This document shows positions 7,345 to 15,357 of a stretch of 64,000 nt of DNA, piece by piece; within the stretch, counting starts at the first letter, position 1, and every line of letters starts with the position of its first letter. This DNA is from Tenacibaculum singaporense (GTDB lineage Bacteria; Bacteroidota; Bacteroidia; Flavobacteriales; Flavobacteriaceae), in the NCBI RefSeq assembly GCF_003867015.1, contig NZ_CP032548.1, forward strand, positions 682,001 to 746,000, in the 5' to 3' direction. The position numbers and the translations under genes are program-made. Under the pieces are notes generated by a model. The model worked only from the letters and a program-made list of their open reading frames with translations. It was not told where the DNA came from and made no database searches.

Positions 7345-8985
7345 ATGAGAGTTTTAAAGCCCGTATTTTACTCGGCAATTGCAGTGGCTACCTTGGCTAG
7401 TTGTAAAACAGTAAGCAAAATCCCTGTGCCAGCAGGAAGTAATACCGTAGTGAACATTCCAGCGAAAAAAGCTGAATTAACAGACTATGAGCAAGAAAAC
7501 TGGCAACATTTAGACTTGGCTACAGATACAATTCCTGGAATGAGTGTAAATAAAGCCTATGAGTTTTTAAAAGGGAAAAAGAATGTAGAAGTTGTAGTTG
7601 GTGTCGTTGATTCTGGAACTGATTTAAAACATGAGGATTTAGTTGATGTAGCTTGGGTAAATACCAAGGAAATACCTGGAGATGGAATAGATAATGATAA
7701 AAATGGATATGTTGATGATATTAATGGATGGAACTTTTTAGGAGATTCTTACAAAGAGCACTTAGAATACGAGCGTATTCTAATGAAACCAGAAGTTGCA
7801 AGTGCAGAACTATTAGCTGAGGTGAAGAATTTTCATGCGAAAAAAGTTGAAGAAGCAAGAGTGAGAAAATTAAATATGGAAAACCGTTTAGCAAATGTTA
7901 AAAAAGCACAAGAACAAATAAAAAAGCACCTTGATAAGGATGCATACTCAGCTGAGGAGATAATGAGTATAAATACTAAAGATAAAAACGTAAAAGATGC
8001 AATTAGTATAGCTAAAATGTACTTTGGCTATGGTTTTTCTTCATTAAAAGAAACCAGTGATTATTTGTCTAGTGATATTAAAAAATCTATAGCTACGATA
8101 AATGAAGATAACTTAAAAACAGATTACCGTACTGTTGTTGGTGATAATGCGTATGATATTAACGATAAACCAGGATATGGAAATGGTAATATAGGTCATT
8201 CTGAAAAAGATGAAGCGCATGGTTCTCACGTTTCAGGTATCATTGGAGCAACAAGAAACAACGATAAAGGAATGAACGGGGTTGCCAATGTAAAAATCAT
8301 GGCTGTACGTTCAGTTTCTGAAGGAGATGAGTACGATAAGGATGTAGCCTTGGGTATTCGTTATGCAGTTGATAATGGAGCGAAAGTAATTAATACAAGT
8401 TTTGGAAAGGCTTTTTCACCAAACAAAGAGTGGGTTTACGATGCAATTAAATATGCAGCATCTAAAGATGTATTAATCGTAAATGCAGCAGGAAATGACG
8501 GTAAAAATATTGATGTTGAGAAGACTTTCCCTAACGATGCACCAGATTTAATGAATGAAGTTGCAGATAACTTTTTAACTATTGGAGCAATGAGTGCTAA
8601 TTATGATAAAACATTACCAGCAAACTTCTCTAATTACGGTAAAAAGAACGTAGACGTATTTGCTCCTGGAGTACAAGTATATTCAACTACTCCAGATAAT
8701 GAATACAAGAAGTTTAATGGAACTTCAATGGCTTCTCCAGCAGCAGCAGGAGTTGCAGCATTAGTACGTTCTTACTACCCTGAGTTAACGGCAAGTCAGG
8801 TAAAGCACATTTTAATGAACTCTGGAACTAAAATAGATTTAGAGGTTGTTAAACCAGGAACAGGAGCTAGATATGGTACTGCGCCTGTAAAAGTTCCTTT
8901 CTCAGAATTATCAGTATCAGGGCGTGTTGTAAATGCATACAATGCAGTAAGAATGGCTGATAGAATGGTAAACGGAAGAAAATAA
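7345..8985 (+). CDS. S8-family subtilisin-like serine protease, lipoprotein
   Basis: The product has 546 residues. The N-terminus is a lipoprotein signal with lipobox TLASC (Cys20). The catalytic triad is visible: Asp89 in VVDSGTD, His292 in AHGSHVSG and Ser461 in NGTSMASPAAAG, with the oxyanion Asn384 in AAGND. About 200 residues, charged and partly coiled-coil-like (140-260), separate Asp and His, far more than in subtilisin; such inserts are known in Bacteroidota S8 proteins. It is expected to be membrane-anchored and face the periplasm or outside. No inhibitor I9 propeptide is clear. It is divergent from the GG-leader peptide gene with 82 bases between; whether that is meaningful is not known. 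Confidence 0.92.
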   Translation: MRVLKPVFYSAIAVATLASCKTVSKIPVPAGSNTVVNIPAKKAELTDYEQENWQHLDLATDTIPGMSVNKAYEFLKGKKNVEVVVGVVDSGTDLKHEDLVDVAWVNTKEIPGDGIDNDKNGYVDDINGWNFLGDSYKEHLEYERILMKPEVASAELLAEVKNFHAKKVEEARVRKLNMENRLANVKKAQEQIKKHLDKDAYSAEEIMSINTKDKNVKDAISIAKMYFGYGFSSLKETSDYLSSDIKKSIATINEDNLKTDYRTVVGDNAYDINDKPGYGNGNIGHSEKDEAHGSHVSGIIGATRNNDKGMNGVANVKIMAVRSVSEGDEYDKDVALGIRYAVDNGAKVINTSFGKAFSPNKEWVYDAIKYAASKDVLIVNAAGNDGKNIDVEKTFPNDAPDLMNEVADNFLTIGAMSANYDKTLPANFSNYGKKNVDVFAPGVQVYSTTPDNEYKKFNGTSMASPAAAGVAALVRSYYPELTASQVKHILMNSGTKIDLEVVKPGTGARYGTAPVKVPFSELSVSGRVVNAYNAVRMADRMVNGRK

Positions 8986-9003
8986 AACCAGTATAAACAA
9001 GCT

Positions 9004-9037
9004 AAAAAAGAGCATTATTTTTTGATGCTCTTTTTTT
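9004..9037 (+). terminator. Terminator after the S8 protease gene
   Basis: AAAGAGCAT and ATGCTCTTT pair around a short T-rich loop, with seven T following. Confidence 0.88.
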
Positions 9038-9052
9038 GTTATAAGAAAACAC

Positions 9053-9457
9053 ATGCAACTAGAATTTAACAAAAAAACACAGGAATTAACAATTAAAGAT
9101 GAAGTGCCAATGCATTCATGGTTAATAATCTCTTTGATGTTAATTAATGGAATTAATATGGGAGTTCAGTTGTATTTAATGAGTTATAAAAACAATGAAA
9201 CTCTTTTTGTTTTTATGTTTTTACTTGCAGTAGTTTCTGTAGTAGTAATATTTTATTACGTGGTAAAAAGATCATGGAAATCTAAACACTTACTTAATGA
9301 AATTGAAGGAATAGAAACAAGAAAAGCCTACGGAAGAGAGCGGGTTTTTCTAAAATTACATAATGGAAAAAGACGTAGTTTTCCAGTATTAAAAAATGAA
9401 AAAGAACTAAGCGATTTTAAGAAAACACTAACCTCAATGGGAATTAAACCAGTTTAA
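9053..9457 (+). CDS. Hypothetical two-helix membrane protein
   Basis: A 134-residue protein with two transmembrane helices (about 22-44 and 50-72) and a cytoplasmic C-terminal domain containing LLNEIEGIETRKAYGRERVF and LHNGKRRSFPV, which has the beta-strand look of small PH-like domains. The family is not recognised. One base separates its stop codon from the M1 peptidase start, so the two are cotranscribed and probably coupled. Confidence 0.7.
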   Translation: MQLEFNKKTQELTIKDEVPMHSWLIISLMLINGINMGVQLYLMSYKNNETLFVFMFLLAVVSVVVIFYYVVKRSWKSKHLLNEIEGIETRKAYGRERVFLKLHNGKRRSFPVLKNEKELSDFKKTLTSMGIKPV

Positions 9458-9458
9458 T

Positions 9459-11309
9459 ATGAAGAAAATAATCTTAAGCCTTTTATTGTTACCGGTTATT
9501 TCTTGTGCTACCGTAAATAGTGCAAAAAACAAAACCGTAACAAAAACAAAAGTACACAAGCAATCTAGCCAAGGATATTGGCAGCAACATGTTGATTATA
9601 CTATGGATATTGATATGGATGTTAAAACATATCAATACAAAGGAACACAGAAATTGGTGTACACAAACAATTCACCAGATGCGTTAAATAAAGTATTCTA
9701 TCATTTATATTTCAATGCATTTCAACCAAACTCACAAATGGATGTTCGTTCAAGAAATATCCAAGACCCAGATAGAAGAGTAGGAGATCGTATTAGTAAA
9801 TTATCACCTTCAGAAATAGGATACATTAAAGTAAGTTCTTTAAAACAAAACGGTTCGATAGTAAAACACGAAACTGTTGGAACGATTTTAGAAGTTACAT
9901 TAAACAAACCAATTCAACCAGGAGAAAGTGTAACGTTTGATATGATTTTTGATGCGCAAGTACCAAAACAAATCCGTCGTTCAGGTCGTAATAGTGCTGA
10001 AGGAGTTGCTTTGTCAATGACACAATGGTATCCTAAAATGGCTGAATATGATTTTGAAGGTTGGCATACACCACCATACTTAGGAAGAGAATTCCATGGA
10101 GTTTGGGGTAATTTTGATGTAACACTTCATATTGATAAAAATTATGTAGTTGGAGGAACAGGATATGTACAAAACCCACAAGAAGTCGGTCATGGTTACG
10201 AAGACAAAATAAAACCGTTAAACCTTCCGTCAGGAGATAAATTAACATGGAAATTCACTGCGCCAAACGTACATGATTTTACTTGGGGAGCAGATCCTGA
10301 GTTTATTCATGATACCTATAAAATGGACAATGGAATCGACTTACATTTCCTTTACAAGAAAACATTAGATGCTGAGTATTTAGAAAACTGGAAAAAGTTA
10401 CAACCTAAAACAGCTGAACTAATGACGTATTTTAGTGAGCATATAGGTCAGTACCCATATAAGCAATACTCAGTTATTCAAGGAGGAGATGGAGGTATGG
10501 AATATGCAATGTGTACATTAATTACAGGACAACGTAAATGGGGAAGCTTATTTGGAGTAACAGCACACGAATTAGCACATACTTGGTTCCAATTCTTGTT
10601 AGCGACCAATGAAAGTAAGCATCCTTGGATGGATGAAGGGTTCACCACTTATATTTCAAACAAAGCAGAAAATGAAATTTTAGGAGAAGGAAAAGAAAAT
10701 CCACATGCAGGATCTTATCGAGGGTATAATTACGTGGTAAAAAATAATATTGAAGAGCCTTTAACAACACACGCTGATAGGTATCACACGAATACAGCGT
10801 ATGGAGTTGCGAGTTATTCAAAAGGAAACATTTTCTTATCTCAATTAGAATATATTATTGGAAAAGAAAATGTAGCAAAAACACTAAAGAAATATTTTGA
10901 AGACTTTTCTTTTAAGCATCCAACACCAAATGACATTAAACGTACAGCTGAAAAAGTTTCAGGACTTCAGTTAGACTGGTATTTAAATGAATGGACGCAG
11001 ACAACACATACTATCGATTACGGAATTAAATCAGTAAACGGAAAAGAAATTACCTTAGAACGTATTGGTCAAATGCCAATGCCTATTGATGTTGAAGTAA
11101 CGTATACAGACGGTTCAAAAGAATCATTTAATATTCCGTTACGTATGATGCGTGGAGAGAAACCAACCAACGCAACCATAATAACTGATTGGACTTTTGC
11201 ACATCCAACGTACACTTTTACAACAAAAAAAGAAGTGAAATCAGTTGAAATTGATCCTTCAAAACTAATGGCAGACGTAAATCAAGAAAACAATTCGTAC
11301 GGGAAGTAA
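9459..11309 (+). CDS. M1-family metallopeptidase, lipoprotein
   Basis: The product has 616 residues. A lipoprotein signal with lipobox VISC (Cys16) opens the protein. The zinc site is HELAH (His370, Glu371, His374) with the third ligand Glu393 in WMDEGFTTY, the HExxH-x18-E pattern of M1 aminopeptidases. The substrate-binding GxMEN motif appears as GGMEY (345-349), with Tyr in place of Asn. The N-terminal beta-sandwich domain is present; the long C-terminal helical domain of classical PepN is not. It is expected at the outer membrane or periplasmic face and probably trims peptides there. It ends in a clear terminator. Confidence 0.92.
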   Translation: MKKIILSLLLLPVISCATVNSAKNKTVTKTKVHKQSSQGYWQQHVDYTMDIDMDVKTYQYKGTQKLVYTNNSPDALNKVFYHLYFNAFQPNSQMDVRSRNIQDPDRRVGDRISKLSPSEIGYIKVSSLKQNGSIVKHETVGTILEVTLNKPIQPGESVTFDMIFDAQVPKQIRRSGRNSAEGVALSMTQWYPKMAEYDFEGWHTPPYLGREFHGVWGNFDVTLHIDKNYVVGGTGYVQNPQEVGHGYEDKIKPLNLPSGDKLTWKFTAPNVHDFTWGADPEFIHDTYKMDNGIDLHFLYKKTLDAEYLENWKKLQPKTAELMTYFSEHIGQYPYKQYSVIQGGDGGMEYAMCTLITGQRKWGSLFGVTAHELAHTWFQFLLATNESKHPWMDEGFTTYISNKAENEILGEGKENPHAGSYRGYNYVVKNNIEEPLTTHADRYHTNTAYGVASYSKGNIFLSQLEYIIGKENVAKTLKKYFEDFSFKHPTPNDIKRTAEKVSGLQLDWYLNEWTQTTHTIDYGIKSVNGKEITLERIGQMPMPIDVEVTYTDGSKESFNIPLRMMRGEKPTNATIITDWTFAHPTYTFTTKKEVKSVEIDPSKLMADVNQENNSYGK

Positions 11310-11332
11310 ATTCAAACGAAACATTAAATACC

Positions 11333-11368
11333 AAAAACGGAAAATCTATATAGGTTTTCCGTTTTTTT
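11333..11368 (+). terminator. Terminator after the M1 peptidase gene
   Basis: AAAAACGGAAAA pairs with TTTTCCGTTTTTTT around a 10-base loop. Confidence 0.88.
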
Positions 11369-11422
11369 ATTAAAAAAAATAATCCATAATTTTCTTTGTG
11401 TAATTATCTCATAGATTCTATG

Positions 11423-11430
11423 TAATTTTG
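11423..11430 (+). promoter_or_regulatory. Possible -7 element for glnS
   Basis: TAATTTTG fits TAnnTTTG exactly. The closest TTG upstream is about 24 bases away, slightly long. The leader to the glnS ATG would be about 90 bases. Confidence 0.35.
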
Positions 11431-11524
11431 TTGTTTAAACCTTTTAGGAAGCTCTTAATTGATTATGTTTTAAGAGAGAACAATAGAAGGTTGCAAAAAT
11501 AGAACACGTACATAATTTATAAAG

Positions 11525-13216
11525 ATGTCAGAAGAAAAGAAATCATTGAATTTTTTAGAGCAAATTGTTGAAGAAGATTTGGCAAACGGAATGCCAAAAG
11601 AAAATTTGCGTTTTCGTTTTCCACCAGAACCAAACGGATACTTACATATAGGACATACAAAAGCTATTGGTATTAGTTTTGGTTTAGGAGAAAAATACAA
11701 TGCTCCAGTAAACCTTCGTTTTGATGATACAAACCCAGCAAAAGAAGAGCAAGAATACGTAGATGCTATTAAGCGAGATGTAGCTTGGTTGGGGTATCAA
11801 TGGGAAAAAGAATGCTATTCTTCTGATTATTTCCAACAATTATATGATTGGGCAGTTCAATTAATTAAAGACGGAAAAGCATATGTAGACAACCAATCTT
11901 CTGAAGCAATGGCTGAACAGAAAGGAACGCCAACGCAACCAGGAGTAGCAGGTCCAAATAGAGATAGAAGTATTGAAGAAAATTTAGATTTATTTACACG
12001 TATGAAAAACGGTGAATTTGAAGAAGGTTCCCATGTGTTACGTGCTAAAATAGATATGGCTTCACCAAATATGTTAATGCGTGATCCTATCATGTATCGT
12101 ATTTTAAAGAAAGAGCATCACCGTACAGGAAGTGACTGGGTAATTTATCCAATGTACGACTGGACACACGGAGAAAGTGATTATATAGAGCAAATCTCCC
12201 ATTCACTATGTTCATTAGAGTTTAAACCTCACCGTGAACTATACAATTGGTTTAGAGATAATGTGTATGAATATAGTCAATCAGAATACCCATTACCACC
12301 AAAACAAAGAGAATTCTCACGTTTAAACTTAAGTTATACCGTAATGAGTAAACGTAAGTTAATGAAGTTGGTGGAAGAAGGAATCGTTTCAGGATGGGAT
12401 GATCCACGTATGCCAACTATTTCAGGATTACGTCGTCGTGGTTATACGCCTGCTTCTATACGTAGCTTTATTGAAACGGTAGGGGTTTCTAAACGTGAAA
12501 ACGTGATTGATGTAGCATTACTAGAGTTTAAAATCCGTGAAGATTTAAATAAAACAGCAAATCGTGTAATGGCTGTTTTAGATCCGGTAAAAGTGGTAAT
12601 AGATAATTATCCAGAAGATCAAGACGAGATTTTAATTGCTGAAAACAATCCAGAAGATGAAAACTCAGGAACAAGAGAAGTTCCATTTTCAAGAGAGATT
12701 TATATAGAGCGTGAAGATTTTAGAGAAGAAGCAAACAAAAAATTCTTCCGTTTAAAATTAGGAAAAGAAGTGCGTTTAAAGAATGCGTATTTCATCACGG
12801 CTAATAGTGTAGAAAAAGATGAAAATGGAAACATTACGGTAATTCACTGTACGTACGATCCATTAACAAAATCAGGAAGTGGAACAGAAGAAAGTAAACG
12901 TAAGGTGAAAGGAACCTTACACTGGGTTTCTATAAAACATGCGGTAAAAGCTGAGGTAAGAGCGTATGACAGATTGTTTTCAGATGAAGCACCGGACAGC
13001 CATAAAGACAAAGATTTTATGGAGTTTTTAAATCCGAATTCGCTAGAAAAAATTACGGCTTACGTTGAACCAAGCTTACAAACAGCAAAAATTGGAGATC
13101 GTTTTCAGTTCCAACGTTTAGGATATTTTAATGTAGATGATGATTCAACAGCTGAAAGCTTAGTATTCAATAAAACAGTTGGACTAAGAGATAACTGGGC
13201 AAAAAAGAACAAATAG
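11525..13216 (+). CDS. glnS: Glutamine--tRNA ligase
   Basis: A 563-residue class I aminoacyl-tRNA synthetase that charges tRNA-Gln. The PPEPNGYLHIGHTKA signature contains HIGH at residues 41-44, and VMSKR at 273-277 is the KMSKS-loop variant typical of GlnRS. The C-terminal half is the anticodon-binding beta-barrel pair seen in bacterial GlnRS. The discriminating DWVIYPMYDWTHG segment favours GlnRS over discriminating GluRS. Single-gene unit with its own terminator. Confidence 0.96.
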   Translation: MSEEKKSLNFLEQIVEEDLANGMPKENLRFRFPPEPNGYLHIGHTKAIGISFGLGEKYNAPVNLRFDDTNPAKEEQEYVDAIKRDVAWLGYQWEKECYSSDYFQQLYDWAVQLIKDGKAYVDNQSSEAMAEQKGTPTQPGVAGPNRDRSIEENLDLFTRMKNGEFEEGSHVLRAKIDMASPNMLMRDPIMYRILKKEHHRTGSDWVIYPMYDWTHGESDYIEQISHSLCSLEFKPHRELYNWFRDNVYEYSQSEYPLPPKQREFSRLNLSYTVMSKRKLMKLVEEGIVSGWDDPRMPTISGLRRRGYTPASIRSFIETVGVSKRENVIDVALLEFKIREDLNKTANRVMAVLDPVKVVIDNYPEDQDEILIAENNPEDENSGTREVPFSREIYIEREDFREEANKKFFRLKLGKEVRLKNAYFITANSVEKDENGNITVIHCTYDPLTKSGSGTEESKRKVKGTLHWVSIKHAVKAEVRAYDRLFSDEAPDSHKDKDFMEFLNPNSLEKITAYVEPSLQTAKIGDRFQFQRLGYFNVDDDSTAESLVFNKTVGLRDNWAKKNK

Positions 13217-13240
13217 TCCATGAAGACATAAAAACAAATA

Positions 13241-13279
13241 AAAAATGCTGCTTTTTAACTTAAAAGCAGCATTTTTTTT
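13241..13279 (+). terminator. Terminator after glnS
   Basis: AAAAATGCTGCTTTT pairs with AAAAGCAGCATTTTT around a short loop, with eight T at the end. The following 166 bases up to the ricT-like gene hold no recognised feature beyond AT-rich leader sequence. Confidence 0.9.
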
Positions 13280-13445
13280 AACAAAAAAATCAATTTTCAC
13301 TTTTCATTAGAATATGTATCTTTACAGATTAAGGATAGTTGTTATAAAGTAAATTTTATGCAGCTGAAAATCAAATAATAAAAATATTTTTTGATACTGT
13401 AAACACCACAGGTTTAAAAAATATTTCAAAAAAATATACTATTGT

Positions 13446-14882
13446 ATGAGTTGTAGCAGTTGCTCAACTAACAAAAGCGGTGTGCCAAATGGCTGTAAGA
13501 GTAACGGAAATTGTGCTACAGGCACATGTGGAAGTGGAAATAAGCTCGCTGTTTTTGATTGGTTATCAAATATGACTTTACCTTCAGGTGAAGCACCATT
13601 TAATATTTTTGAAGTCCGTTTTAAAAATGGACGAAAACACTTTTATAAAAACCCTGAAAACTTAACCCTTTCCATGGGAGATGTGGTTGCAGTTGAAGGA
13701 TCTTCAGGGCACGATGTTGGTATTGTTTCTTTAGCAGGCGAACTTGTAAGAGTTCAAATGAAAAAAAGGAAAATTACTGCAGATAGTGATGATGTAAAGA
13801 AAATTTACAGAAAAGCCTCTCAAAAAGATATTGATGTTTGGCAAGAAGCCAGAGGAAGAGAGTTAGAAACACAACGAAAAGGAAGAGAAATTATTAGCCG
13901 TTTAGGGTTAAAAATGAAACTTTCTGATGTTGAATATCAAGGAGACGGAACCAAAGCTACTTTTTATTACACAGCAGACGAACGTGTAGACTTTCGTCAG
14001 TTAATTCGTGACTTAGCTAGTGCTTTTTCTATACGAGTAGAAATGCGTCAGGTAGGAATGCGTCAAGAAGCAGCTCGTTTAGGTGGAATTGGTTCTTGCG
14101 GTAGAGAATTATGTTGTTCTACTTGGTTAACCGATTTTAGAAAAGTAAATACAGCAGCAGCCCGTTATCAGCAGCTATCATTAAACCCATTAAAGTTAGC
14201 AGGGCAGTGTGGCAAACTAAAATGTTGTTTAAACTACGAATTAGATACATATTTAGACGCCTTGCAAAGCTTTCCGAAGCAAGATAAAGTGCTAAAAACA
14301 GAAAAAGGAGACGCTGTCTTTGTTAAGATGGATATCTTTAAAAAACTACTTTGGTACACTTACAAAGAAGAAAGTTTTAAATGGTATAAACTATCGTTAG
14401 ATCAAGTTCAAGAGATTATAGAATTAAACAAAAATAATGAACTTGCTTTACCGTTAGAAGAATATGAATTGGAGATAACTGAAGAGGTCTCTGTCGATTT
14501 TGAGAATGTTGTTGGTCAAGATAGTTTAACGCGTTTTGATGCACCTAAAAAAAGTCGTAAAAACAGTAGGCGTAGAAAAAGAAAACCAGCAAATAAAGCG
14601 GAAGTAGATAAACAACCACAAACAAATAAAAGGCAAAAGAAAAAACCACAAGGGAAAACGGAAAAACCTGAAGGAGGCCAAAAAACAGAAAAGAAGAGGG
14701 TTGATAACAGGAAACCAAGACCTAAAAACAATCCAAAAACTAGAAAGCCAAAACCAGAAAGTAAAACAACTGATAAACCACAAGGGCAACAAAAAAAACC
14801 GAGAAACCCTAGAAGAAAAAACAACAATCAACGAAAAAGAAATAATAGCGATAATAAAAACAATACCAATAATGAGAAGTAA
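13446..14882 (+). CDS. ricT: RicT/YaaT-like PSP1-domain protein with basic tail
   Basis: The product has 478 residues. The PSP1 core is recognised by MGDVVAVEGSSGHDVGIVSL, the RxEMRQVGMRQEAARLGG stretch, GSCGRELCCSTW and QCGKLKCCLNYE, whose cysteines can bind metal or a cluster. In Bacillus, RicT acts with RicA and RicF on RNA maturation and development; no such partners are visible here. An N-terminal Cys-rich segment (Cys3, 6, 17, 23, 28) is added before the core. From about residue 365 the protein is a low-complexity Lys/Arg/Asn/Pro-rich tail, possibly nucleic-acid binding. Its stop overlaps the gldH start, so the two genes are coupled; I recall the same order in other flavobacteria. Confidence 0.85.
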   Translation: MSCSSCSTNKSGVPNGCKSNGNCATGTCGSGNKLAVFDWLSNMTLPSGEAPFNIFEVRFKNGRKHFYKNPENLTLSMGDVVAVEGSSGHDVGIVSLAGELVRVQMKKRKITADSDDVKKIYRKASQKDIDVWQEARGRELETQRKGREIISRLGLKMKLSDVEYQGDGTKATFYYTADERVDFRQLIRDLASAFSIRVEMRQVGMRQEAARLGGIGSCGRELCCSTWLTDFRKVNTAAARYQQLSLNPLKLAGQCGKLKCCLNYELDTYLDALQSFPKQDKVLKTEKGDAVFVKMDIFKKLLWYTYKEESFKWYKLSLDQVQEIIELNKNNELALPLEEYELEITEEVSVDFENVVGQDSLTRFDAPKKSRKNSRRRKRKPANKAEVDKQPQTNKRQKKKPQGKTEKPEGGQKTEKKRVDNRKPRPKNNPKTRKPKPESKTTDKPQGQQKKPRNPRRKNNNQRKRNNSDNKNNTNNEK

Positions 14883-15357
14883 AATTGGCATCATTTTTTT
14901 AGTAGCCATGCTATTAGCTTCATGTGATTCAAATAGTGAGTTTGACAATTATATTGCGCTTCCTAAAAGTTCATGGAATAAAAAAAATGCAATACAATTT
15001 ACATTTCCAATTAATGATTCTATTGGTAAGAAAAACCTTTTTATAAACCTTAGAAATAATAAAGATTATGCATACAGTAATCTTTTTTTAATTACGCAAA
15101 TGAATTTTCCTGATGGACAAATAATTATAGATACATTGGAGTATGATATGGCAGATGTTACAGGGAAATTTTTAGGGCAAGGTTTTACAGATATTAAAGA
15201 AAATAAACTTTTTTATAAAGAAAACATAACGTTTCCCCGAAAAGGAGAATATACTTTTAAAGTTCGACAAGCCATGCGTAAAAATGGAGAACTGGAAGGA
15301 ATTGAAGAATTAGAAGGAATAACTCACGTAGGGTTTAGAATAGAAAAAATAAAGTAA
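14872..15357 (+). CDS. gldH: Gliding motility lipoprotein GldH
   Basis: The ATG at 14872 is preferred over upstream in-frame starts because it yields a lipoprotein signal (MRSKIGIIFLVAMLLASC, lipobox Cys18) and the family length of about 160 residues (161 here). It overlaps ricT by 11 bases. GldH is a lipoprotein needed for gliding in Flavobacterium johnsoniae; its exact task is not established. Conserved-looking stretches are FTFPINDSIGKKNLFINLRN and the C-terminal GEYTFKVRQAMR. It is followed at once by the PBP1A gene with overlapping stop and start (TAATGA), giving a ricT-gldH-PBP operon. Confidence 0.85.
   Translation: MRSKIGIIFLVAMLLASCDSNSEFDNYIALPKSSWNKKNAIQFTFPINDSIGKKNLFINLRNNKDYAYSNLFLITQMNFPDGQIIIDTLEYDMADVTGKFLGQGFTDIKENKLFYKENITFPRKGEYTFKVRQAMRKNGELEGIEELEGITHVGFRIEKIK

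Noticed and set aside
7065-8985. S8 protease as the maturation protease of the GG-leader peptide
   Set aside because: Adjacency only. GG leaders are normally cut by C39 papain-like domains, and the S8 protein is a lipoprotein of a common type.
14516-14948. Two long minus-strand open frames, Leu/Phe-rich, opposite the 3' end of ricT
   Set aside because: They mirror the Lys/Arg-rich low-complexity tail of ricT; composition explains the absence of stops, and no promoter or homology is apparent.
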